From Microbacterium sp. BH-3-3-3 (lineage in GTDB: Bacteria > Actinomycetota > Actinomycetes > Actinomycetales > Microbacteriaceae), in assembly GCF_007679045.1 (NCBI RefSeq), contig NZ_VEFS01000003.1:293785-357784 (forward strand): DNA of 64,000 nucleotides, written 5' to 3'. Every line of letters begins with the position of its first letter. The first letter of the stretch is position 1. The notes under the pieces are model-generated. The model was not told where the DNA came from. It made no database searches and was given only the letters and a program-made list of their open reading frames with translations. This document shows positions 1-6,299 of this stretch, one piece after another. The position numbers were made by a program, and so were the translations under genes.

Positions 1-755
1 GCATCAAGGCCGGAATCGTGGATCTGGATGCCGGGGAGCTCGTCAGCGACCGGGTGAAGGTCGCGACGCCGGAGGGTGCGGAGCCGGCCGACGTGCTGGC
101 CGCGGTGAGGCAGGTGCTCGAGACCCTCGAGGCCCCCGACGACCTGCCCCTGGGCGTGGCGTTCCCCGCGATCGTGAAGAACGGCCAGACGCTCTCGGCC
201 GCGAACGTGTCGAAGTCGTGGATCGGCTTCGAGGCCGAGAAGTTCTTCGAGCACGGCCTCTCGCGTGACATCCACTTCGCCAACGACGCCGACGTCGCCG
301 GTATCGCCGAGGTGCGCTACGGCGCGGCCAAGGGCGTGGACGGCCTCGTGATCCTCACGACCCTCGGCACGGGCATCGGCTCGGCCATGATCTACGACGG
401 CGTGCTCGTGCCCAATAGCGAGCTCGGTCACCTGCAGCGCGCCGGCCACAAGAGAGACGCCGAGCACTTCGCCGCGTACTCCGCGCTGGAGCGCGAAGAG
501 CTGTCGTGGGAGAAGTGGGCGAAGCGCCTGCAGTGGTACTACGACTACGTCGAGTTCCTCTTCAGCCCCGACCTCATCGTCGTCGGCGGCGGCGTGTCGA
601 AGCACTCGGAGCACTTCCTGCCCCTGCTCAAGCTGCGCGCCCCGATCCTGCCGGCGAAGCACCGCAACAATGCGGGCATCATCGGCGCCGCGTCGCTCGC
701 CGTGCCGGTGCCCGAGGCGCTGCCGGCGGTGGCACCGAAGGCCGACCCGAGCTGA
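1..755 (+). CDS. ppgK: Polyphosphate glucokinase (ROK family), 5'-truncated by window edge
   Basis: The frame is open from base 3 and the first in-frame GTG (base 18) lies inside a ROK N-terminal strand, so the true start is upstream of the window. The protein phosphorylates glucose using polyphosphate (and usually ATP) in the cytoplasm. Visible features: the LGTGIGSAMIYDGVL phosphate/sugar-binding loop, the NSELGH motif typical of PpgK rather than ATP-only glucokinases, and a C-terminal VVGGGVSKH segment followed by RNNAGIIGAA. About 250 residues are present; family members are about 250-270, so only the first 10-20 residues are missing. Gene symbol is by family recognition. Confidence 0.9.
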   Translation, partial: IKAGIVDLDAGELVSDRVKVATPEGAEPADVLAAVRQVLETLEAPDDLPLGVAFPAIVKNGQTLSAANVSKSWIGFEAEKFFEHGLSRDIHFANDADVAGIAEVRYGAAKGVDGLVILTTLGTGIGSAMIYDGVLVPNSELGHLQRAGHKRDAEHFAAYSALEREELSWEKWAKRLQWYYDYVEFLFSPDLIVVGGGVSKHSEHFLPLLKLRAPILPAKHRNNAGIIGAASLAVPVPEALPAVAPKADPS

Positions 756-778
756 GGACACGGCATCCGGAAACGTCT

Positions 779-1069
779 TCAGGCGGCGGCGACCTGACGC
801 ACGCTGACGGCATTGCGCCAGACGACCGGCGCCCAGTGCCCGCCCTCGCACGGCACCTCGAGCATCACGACGCGGTCGTTGCCGCCCGTCGCCCACGCGG
901 GTTCGCGGGTGGCGGCGCGGTTCGGCCACGTGACCCACGCCCACACCGGGCGCTTGTCGGCGTACCACTCGATGGGGCGCGCGCCCCAGGTCTCGGGCTG
1001 AAGCGTGCAGGGGGCGATGGATGCCAGTACCCGAGCGACCATCTCATCGCTGACCCTCGTCGAACCCAT
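779..1069 (-). CDS. Hypothetical 96-residue protein
   Basis: A short ORF, convergent with ppgK (24 bp between the stops). No domain recognised. It is rich in Trp and Arg/Val (e.g. WYADKRPVWAWVTWPN), has no signal peptide or membrane segment, and looks like a small soluble beta-rich protein. Its codon usage matches neighbours, which supports a real gene. A 28-bp palindrome resembling a LexA box lies 28 bp upstream of its start, so DNA-damage control is possible. Function unknown. Confidence 0.6.
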   Translation of the reverse strand: MGSTRVSDEMVARVLASIAPCTLQPETWGARPIEWYADKRPVWAWVTWPNRAATREPAWATGGNDRVVMLEVPCEGGHWAPVVWRNAVSVRQVAAA

Positions 1070-1096
1070 GCGCCGGACCCCTTCCCCGGCCGAGTT

Positions 1097-1124
1097 CGAG
1101 TGTAGAACATATGTCCGACACTCG
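1097..1124. promoter_or_regulatory. 28-bp near-perfect palindrome, LexA/SOS-box-like
   Basis: Arms CGAGTGT (1097-1103) and ACACTCG (1118-1124) flank the centre ACATATGT. The inner 16 bp, 1103-1118, read TAGAAC-ATAT-GTCCGA, which differs at two positions from the actinobacterial SOS consensus TCGAAC-N4-GTTCGA. It lies 28 bp upstream of the minus-strand 96-residue gene and about 127 bp upstream of the plus-strand gene at 1251. Either LexA or another dimeric repressor could bind it; the long outer arms are not part of the usual SOS box. Confidence 0.5.
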
Positions 1125-1250
1125 ATGGGTGGTGGACGCTGCGCGCATCCGTACCGAATCGCGCTGCGCGGGTCAAACCTGATGCGCCCCTCCCCTGCCG
1201 CCCCTTAGTGTCAGCGTCATCCACGCGCACGACACAGAGGGGGAATCATC

Positions 1251-1484
1251 GTGAGCAACGACTACAGCGGCGCGGCCGCAGGACTCGGCATCGGGGTTCT
1301 GATCATCGGGTTCATCGTCTACATCGCGATCCTCGCGCTCGCGATCTGGGTCTCGTACCTGATCATGCGGACCGCGGTGAAGAACGGCATCCTGCGCGCC
1401 GACGAAGAGCGCGCGCGTCGCGGCATTCCGGGTGGGGGCATGGCGCCGCCGGCAGGCGGATACAACTCGGGTCCGGGGGCGTAA
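1251..1484 (+). CDS. Small single-pass membrane protein (77 aa)
   Basis: GTG start preceded by a GAGGGGG ribosome-binding site. A Gly/Ala N-terminus leads into one long hydrophobic segment (about residues 13-42), followed by a charged cytoplasmic-type stretch (NGILRADEERARRG) and a Gly/Pro-rich tail. No family recognised. It is followed directly by a strong hairpin and convergent with rnpB, so it is a stand-alone transcript. Confidence 0.65.
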   Translation: MSNDYSGAAAGLGIGVLIIGFIVYIAILALAIWVSYLIMRTAVKNGILRADEERARRGIPGGGMAPPAGGYNSGPGA

Positions 1485-1497
1485 CCCGCCGATCGCC

Positions 1498-1540
1498 ACG
1501 ACGGCCCCGCATCGCTCGAGGGAGCGGGCGGGGCCGTCGT
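1498..1540. terminator. Hairpin terminator between small membrane gene and rnpB
   Basis: A perfect 13-bp GC-rich stem (ACGACGGCCCCGC at 1498-1510 with its complement at 1528-1540) and a 17-nt loop, between two convergent transcription units. There is no clear U-tract, as is common for actinobacterial terminators. Confidence 0.65.
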
Positions 1541-1586
1541 CGTGTGCGGGGGCGAATGGGCCGGCCTGTACGCCGGGTTCTGTCCG

Positions 1587-1615
1587 GGGGTTCCTTCGAC
1601 AAGCTCAGGAACCCC
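1587..1615. repeat. Palindromic REP-like repeat inside rnpB (P19 position)
   Basis: Core TTCGACAAGCTC flanked by GGGGTTCCT and AGGAACCCC. It lies between the GACCGTCCAC segment and GGACAGAACCCGG of the RNase P RNA, which is where helix P19 is found. Its palindrome would form the helix. The same core makes the 59-bp tandem array at 14853-15118. Confidence 0.75.
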
Positions 1616-1792
1616 GTGGACGGTCATCTCTCTCGGCGACACGTTGCCGTGCCGCTCCAGCGGCCTACCCGGGGACTCGGCGAGCCGCGTCGTCATCCCC
1701 TGTCTGGCCTTGCTCCGGACGAGGTTTACCTCGCGGGTCGTGTCACCACGACCCCGGTGGTCTCTTACACCACCCTTTCACCCTTACCCCGC

Positions 1793-1816
1793 GGCCCTTC
1801 GACAAGCTCAGGGACC
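1793..1816. repeat. Palindromic REP-like repeat inside rnpB (P12 position)
   Basis: Core TTCGACAAGCTC with arms GGCCCT and AGGGACC (one base shorter on one side). It lies between GCAGACCGCCCC and GGGGTAAGGGTGAAAGGG on the RNA strand, the place of the length-variable helix P12. Confidence 0.7.
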
Positions 1817-1979
1817 GTGGGGCGGTCTGCTCTCTGTGGCACTGTCTCGCGGATTGCTCCGGGTGGGCGTTACCCACCGTCCTGCCCTGTGGAGCCCGGA
1901 CGTTCCTCGGCACGGGCGAACCCGTGACGCGACCGTCCAGCCGACCCATTCGCATCGGCCAGTCTACCGGTGAGCGTCC

Positions 1980-3680
1980 TCAGCCCTTCTCCGCGGTCGC
2001 GCCGATGCGCAGGTCGAGCGGGAAGTCGATGGGGAACGTGCCGAACAGCAGACGCCCGGCGGCGGCTGCGGCTTCGCGCACCGCCTCGGCGACGGCATCC
2101 GCGTGCTCGATCGGGGTGTGCACGACGATCTCGTCGTGCAGGAAGAACGCCAGGTGCGGTCGTCGCGCGAACACCGCACCGGATGCCGCGGCCGGGGCAT
2201 CGGCATCCGTCTCGGGGAACGCCGCCAGGCGCCCCCGCAGGTCGGCCAGCCAGGCCAGGGCCCACTCGGCGGCGGTGCCCTGCACGACGAAGTTGCGGGT
2301 GAAGCGTCCGCGATCGCGCGCGGAACGGCGGGCGCGGTTCTCGTCGATCCCGGATGCCGCCGACTCGCTCGCCAGCGACTGCAGGGCGCGCCACGACTCC
2401 CCCGCCGCCGGCGAGGTGCGGCCGAGCCACGTGTGCACGACGCCGCCCTCTTCGCCGGTGCGTGCGGCGTCGTCGACGAGTTGCATCGCGCGCGGGAAGG
2501 TACGTCGCAGCCGCGGGAGCAGTCGGCCGCTCTCGCCGGTCGTGGCGCCGTACATCGCCCCGAGCATCGCGAGTTTCGCCTCGGCGCGGCTCGCCACGGC
2601 TCCGCGGTCGACGATGCCCGCGTACAGGTCGCGCCCGGCGGCCGCCTCGGCCAAGGCCGTGTCGCGCGCCATCGCGGCGAGCACGCGGGGCTCGAGCTGG
2701 GCCACGTCGGCGGTCACGAGCGTCCAGCCGGGGTCGGCGCGCACCGCGGTGCGCAGCGCGCGCGGGATCTGCAGGGCGCCCCCGCCCGAGGACGCCCACC
2801 GCCCGGTGACGACGCCGGCCGGCACGTAGACGGGGCGGAAGCGACCGTCGCGCACCCATTCGGCCAGCCATGCCCAGCCGTTCGCGGTGTAGAGGCGCAT
2901 CTGCTTCTTGTAGGCGATGAGCGGGGCGACGGCGGGGTGATCGTGCTCCGACAGTTCCCACCGACTCGTCGACTGCACGAGCAGGCCGGCGCGGTGCAGG
3001 GAGCGCAGCAGACGCGGCTGCGAGTCGAGAGAGGCCCGCGGGTCGCCCAGGGCGTCGCGGACGACGGCGGCCGTCTGCTCGATGCGTTCCGGGAGCCCGC
3101 CGCCGCGCCGCGGCCCGAGCTCGGCCTCGAGTAGGCGTTCGTGCGCCTCGATGCTCCACGGCACGCCCGCGGTGTGCAGTTCGACGGCGATGAGCGCACC
3201 GGCGGACTCGGCGGCGGCCAGCAGCCGCAGCGCGCCGGGGGTCGCTGAGGCGGCGAGGGCGGAGTGCTGACGTCGGTATTCGGCGACGGCCTCGTCGGCG
3301 GATTCGGGGACCCCGGATGCCGACTCCCCCAGGTCGAAGAGGGCGTCGCCCGCGTCGGGTTCGCTGGAGGCCGCGTCCCAGGCGGTCGCGCGGCGGAGTC
3401 CGGCGTCGTCGGTGACCGCGACGGCGTCGCGCAGGATCGCGTGCACGAGCCGCAGGTCCCACGCGCGCGCGACGCGCACGCCGGCATCGAGCAACGGCGG
3501 GTAGGCGGACGCGGTGTCGGGCCAGACCCAGCGGACGTCGCCCGCCTGCTCGCGCTCGTGGACGGCCGTAACGAGGTCGTCGACTTCGACGGAGCGGACC
3601 GGGGTCGCGTCGGCGTCGAGGTCGATCAGGACGAGTGACCCGGATGCCGCGCGAGCGACGACGACCGTGTCAGAGGCCAC
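1980..3680 (-). CDS. Family A DNA polymerase with degenerate 3'-5' exonuclease domain
   Basis: 566 residues; the C-terminal half is a PolA-type polymerase. Motif A is DVAQLEPRVLAAM (canonical DYSQIELRVL), motif B is the R-x3-K-x7-YG block in SRAEAKLAMLGAMYG, and motif C is HDEIVVH. These carry the metal-binding Asp residues and the O-helix Lys and Tyr. The O-helix Phe of E. coli Pol I (F762) is Leu here. The N-terminal ~200 residues occupy the place of the 3'-5' exonuclease, but I see no DxE exonuclease motif, so proofreading is doubtful. There is no 5' nuclease domain. This is an accessory polymerase, not the main Pol I, often annotated as bifunctional exonuclease/polymerase in Actinobacteria. 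Downstream is rnpB on the same strand. Confidence 0.85.
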   Translation of the reverse strand: MASDTVVVARAASGSLVLIDLDADATPVRSVEVDDLVTAVHEREQAGDVRWVWPDTASAYPPLLDAGVRVARAWDLRLVHAILRDAVAVTDDAGLRRATAWDAASSEPDAGDALFDLGESASGVPESADEAVAEYRRQHSALAASATPGALRLLAAAESAGALIAVELHTAGVPWSIEAHERLLEAELGPRRGGGLPERIEQTAAVVRDALGDPRASLDSQPRLLRSLHRAGLLVQSTSRWELSEHDHPAVAPLIAYKKQMRLYTANGWAWLAEWVRDGRFRPVYVPAGVVTGRWASSGGGALQIPRALRTAVRADPGWTLVTADVAQLEPRVLAAMARDTALAEAAAGRDLYAGIVDRGAVASRAEAKLAMLGAMYGATTGESGRLLPRLRRTFPRAMQLVDDAARTGEEGGVVHTWLGRTSPAAGESWRALQSLASESAASGIDENRARRSARDRGRFTRNFVVQGTAAEWALAWLADLRGRLAAFPETDADAPAAASGAVFARRPHLAFFLHDEIVVHTPIEHADAVAEAVREAAAAAGRLLFGTFPIDFPLDLRIGATAEKG

Positions 3681-3692
3681 GGCCGTCTCGGG

Positions 3693-4421
3693 TCATCGGG
3701 ACTCTTCGGTGCGGACGAGGATCGCGCCGCACTCGGGGCAGAACACGACCTCGTCGGTCTGCGCGCGGCGGACGACGGCGAGATCGCTCGGCGGGAGCAC
3801 CATGCGGCACGCTTCGCACGCGCCGCCGCGCAGGAGGCCGGCGCCGTTACCGCGCGACGCGAGACGCTCGTAGAGCCCGAGCAGGTCGGCGGGGATCGAG
3901 GCGGCCACGGCGTCACGGTCACGGCGCGCGCCGTCGAGGCGTGTGCTCGCGTCAGTGACGGTGGTCTTCGCCTCGGCGCTGAGCTGAGCGCCCTGCGCGT
4001 TGGTGTCGGCGATCACTGCCTCTTGCTCGGCGACAGCGGCATCCGCTGCCTCGAGGCGCTCCATGAGCGCGATCTCCATGTCTTCGAGGTCGCCCTTGCG
4101 GCGCTTGAGCGAGGTCAGCTCGCTCTCGAAGCCCTGAGCCTGCTTGGGGTTCGACGACGCGGCGAGACGCTCGGTGTCGCGCGCGATGCGGGCATCGACC
4201 ACGGCGACGTCGGACTCGAGGCGCTTCAGCTCGGCGTTGATGTCGTCGCGGGCGTTGGCACGCGTCGTCAGCTCTTGGGTGAGGCTCGCCCGCTGCGCGA
4301 TGAGCTCGCGCACGCGCACGGCCTGAGGCGGGTTGCCGGCGACCTTCTCGTCACGGTGGATACGCGCGTCGAGGTCGGCGAGGTCGAGCAGTTTGCGCTG
4401 GTCGGCGGGATCGGCATTCAC
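3693..4421 (-). CDS. Coiled-coil protein with C-terminal C4 zinc ribbon
   Basis: About 242 residues from the chosen GTG start. The first ~170 residues are a long heptad-rich coiled coil (e.g. LKRLESDVAVVDARIARDTERL, shortened here), and the C-terminus has two CxxC pairs (CEACRM and CPECGA) forming a zinc ribbon. This matches the C4-type zinc-ribbon family found beside Nif3-like proteins in many bacteria; role unsettled. A longer in-frame start at 4508 exists, but a -10 like TAGCGT at 4434-4429 lies 7 nt before the GTG at 4421, which suggests a leaderless transcript from 4421. It lies 12 bp upstream of the polymerase gene and is probably cotranscribed with it. Confidence 0.8.
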   Translation of the reverse strand: MNADPADQRKLLDLADLDARIHRDEKVAGNPPQAVRVRELIAQRASLTQELTTRANARDDINAELKRLESDVAVVDARIARDTERLAASSNPKQAQGFESELTSLKRRKGDLEDMEIALMERLEAADAAVAEQEAVIADTNAQGAQLSAEAKTTVTDASTRLDGARRDRDAVAASIPADLLGLYERLASRGNGAGLLRGGACEACRMVLPPSDLAVVRRAQTDEVVFCPECGAILVRTEESR

Positions 4422-4567
4422 GTCCCCCACGCTACCCCGGGCCTCCGACATCCGCGGTACGCGCGTGCCGACGCCCGCATCGCTCCGCGGCGGGGTCGGT
4501 GGGGTCACGGCATCCGGACACCACGCCCCAGGAGTGCGGCGTCTACCGGGCTAGACTCGAGGCACCA

Positions 4568-4640
4568 GGGCCTTTAGCTCAGCTGGTAGAGCGCCACGTT
4601 TACACCGTGGATGTCGTCGGTTCGATCCCGGCAGGGCCCA
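4568..4640 (+). tRNA. tRNA-Val (anticodon TAC)
   Basis: Complete cloverleaf: acceptor GGGCCTT with AGGGCCC (one U-G pair), D-arm TAGCTCAGCTGGTAGAGC, anticodon stem CCACG/CGTGG with loop TTTACAC, T-arm GTCGG-TTCGATC-CCGGC, discriminator A followed by encoded CC. A TAGACT -10 element sits at 4552-4557. Confidence 0.95.
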
Positions 4641-4686
4641 CCCCTTCGAGCCGCGCCCTCCGTTCCCATCCTGGGATCATGGGCGG

Positions 4687-5349
4687 ATGGACCAGCTCAT
4701 CCCGATCGACCTCGAGAGGTGGCCCCGGCGTCAGCACTTCGAGCACTACCTGCGGACGTCGCCGTGCACCTACGCGCTGACCGTCGAGATCGACGTCACC
4801 GACTTCGTGGCGGCCGTGCGCGCGTCGGGCCGTCGCACCTACATCGCGCAGATCTGGGCGATCGCGTCGATCGTGAACCGGCGGGACGAGTTCCGCATGC
4901 GGCTGGACGAAGCCGGCGCGCCCGCCGTCTGGGATCGCGTGCACCCCGCCTTCACCGTCTTCCACCCCGCCCGGGAGACCTTCGCGTGTCTGTGGGTTCC
5001 GTATCTTTCCGATTTCGCCGCATTCCACGAGAGCGCGGAGCAGACGATCGCGGAATACGCCGACAGCCTCGACTTCTTCCCGCAGGGTGAGCCGCCCCTC
5101 AACACCTTCGACGTCTCGAGCGTCCCGTGGACGAGCTTCACCGGCTTCACTCTGAACATCGAGAACGGGTCGTCGCACCTGGCGCCGATCTTCACTCTCG
5201 GCAAATACGTCGAGCGCGGCGACCGCGTGCTGATACCGCTCGCCCTGCAGGTGCACCACGCCGTGGCCGACGGCTTTCACGCGGCGCGCCTCGTCAACGA
5301 GCTACAGGAGTTGCTGTCAGACGGAGCCTGGCTGACGGCGTCGCGCTAG
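4687..5349 (+). CDS. cat: Chloramphenicol acetyltransferase, type A
   Basis: 220 residues, the usual CAT length. It would transfer acetyl from acetyl-CoA to the 3-hydroxyl of chloramphenicol in a cytoplasmic trimer. The active-site motif HHAVADGFH carries the catalytic His (residue 191) and the structural Asp (195); the common Cys before Asp is Ala. Other family marks are the N-terminal RRQHFEHY segment and the FHPARETFACLW segment. Flanked by tRNA-Val with no transposase or integrase nearby and with host-like codon use, so it is probably a chromosomal intrinsic gene rather than a recent import. Activity on chloramphenicol is not certain from sequence alone. Confidence 0.88.
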   Translation: MDQLIPIDLERWPRRQHFEHYLRTSPCTYALTVEIDVTDFVAAVRASGRRTYIAQIWAIASIVNRRDEFRMRLDEAGAPAVWDRVHPAFTVFHPARETFACLWVPYLSDFAAFHESAEQTIAEYADSLDFFPQGEPPLNTFDVSSVPWTSFTGFTLNIENGSSHLAPIFTLGKYVERGDRVLIPLALQVHHAVADGFHAARLVNELQELLSDGAWLTASR

Positions 5350-6035
5350 TTCAGGATGTTCACGCTGCGCGCGATGACCAGCGCCAGCAGGATGAAGCCC
5401 GACACCGCCTGCACCATCATGAACAGCTTCGCCCTGCTCGACAGCGGCATGACGTCGGTGGGGCTGAAGGCCATGGCGTTGGATGCCGAGAAGTACAGGT
5501 AGTCGACGTAGCCGGGCGCCCAGTCCTCGGTGTCGGACGAGCGGCGCGCCACCTCGCTCACCGCGTCGCGGTCGGAGTCCTGGGGGAACTGGAAGTCGGC
5601 GGGCGGGAGCTCGGCGCGCGCGTCGCGGCGGCGGGCGATGGGACCGCCGCGGTCCATCTCCCAATAGACGACGGCGTAGCCGATGACGTTGATCGCCCAC
5701 ACCTGCGCCGCCCCGAGCAGCGTCGACGCGCCGCTCCCCTGCCCCTGCAGCAGCTGGTTCACCAGCAGGAAGAACGCAATCTGGTTGGCGACCAGCAGGA
5801 TCACCGTGAACGCGATCGCGAACACGCGGCCGATGCGCGAGTCGCGGGTCAGACGCGAAGGGTTCGTCACGACCATCGGAATCGCGCACAGGATGCCGAC
5901 GACCACCACGACATAGCGCAGGATGCCGCTGGCCTCGCTCGGCAGCACCGCGTAGAGCCCCGTGCCCACGCCGAGGGCGATCAAGACCGGCCAGCGGTGT
6001 TCGGGCCTCGTGCGGAACCCTTCGTGCGTGCTCAC
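5346..6035 (-). CDS. Multi-pass membrane protein with a pore-loop-like segment
   Basis: 229 residues, five to six hydrophobic segments. The C-terminal arrangement (DYLYFSASNAMAFSPTDVMPLSSRAKLFMMVQ, abbreviated, followed by a last helix) resembles the pore-loop and following helix of two-TM ion-channel domains and of DUF1345 proteins, but the K+ filter TVGYG is absent (NAMAFSP instead). Therefore it is not a typical K+ channel. It overlaps the cat stop by 4 bp (convergent). Function unknown; DUF1345-like membership is my best guess. Confidence 0.7.
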   Translation of the reverse strand: MSTHEGFRTRPEHRWPVLIALGVGTGLYAVLPSEASGILRYVVVVVGILCAIPMVVTNPSRLTRDSRIGRVFAIAFTVILLVANQIAFFLLVNQLLQGQGSGASTLLGAAQVWAINVIGYAVVYWEMDRGGPIARRRDARAELPPADFQFPQDSDRDAVSEVARRSSDTEDWAPGYVDYLYFSASNAMAFSPTDVMPLSSRAKLFMMVQAVSGFILLALVIARSVNILN

Positions 6036-6264
6036 GCGCTCAGGCTAGACCGGTCGACCGTCCGCACCGGGCGGGCGCGTCGGCACACGGCATCCGCCGC
6101 TCTATGTCTTGGCACAGGGCGCGTCGTCTCGACGTCGAACCGTCACGGTGACCCGAGGCGGGCCCGCCAGCGCCGCGCGCAGCCGATGTCGTCGCGACTC
6201 GCTAGGCTGGACGCTGGTTGATTGTGCGGAGCGAACAAGGGTTGCCGCACTCGTATGGCGATTC

Positions 6265-6283
6265 TCTGGCATGACCTGCCAGA
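6265..6283. promoter_or_regulatory. Perfect inverted repeat just upstream of aceE
   Basis: TCTGGCA-TGACC-TGCCAGA, 7-bp perfect arms with a 5-nt centre, ending 5 nt before the aceE ribosome-binding site (GAAAGG, about 6288-6293). It could be a protein operator or an mRNA hairpin limiting translation. The 264-bp gap 6036-6299 otherwise shows only a TAGGCT -10-like element near 6208. Confidence 0.4.
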
Positions 6284-6299
6284 CGACGAAAGGTCTTCC

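Larger units (their letters stand above)
1554..1951 (-). ncRNA. rnpB: RNase P RNA, bacterial class A, with repeat-extended helices
   Basis: Read on the minus strand, the conserved CR-I region is clear: GAGGAACGTCCGGGCTCC, followed by ACAGGGCAGGACGG, GGGTAACGCCCACC, later GGTAAGGGTGAAAGGGTG and finally ACAGAACCCGGCGTACAGG. The ends pair as P1 (GAATGGGTCGGC near 1951 with GCCGGCCCATTC near 1554). A -10 like TAGACT lies at 1966-1961, about 8-10 nt before the predicted 5' end. The RNA is the ribozyme that matures tRNA 5' ends. Two copies of a palindromic repeat sit inside it at the positions of helices P12 and P19. The ends are estimated to within a few bases. Confidence 0.95.

Noticed and set aside
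4568..5349. cat gene beside tRNA-Val as a mobile resistance island
   Set aside because: No integrase, transposase, direct repeat of the tRNA 3' end or shift in composition; the gene uses host-like codons.
5346..6035. Potassium channel
   Set aside because: Topology recalls a channel pore, but the selectivity filter TVGYG is missing (NAMAFSP in its place).
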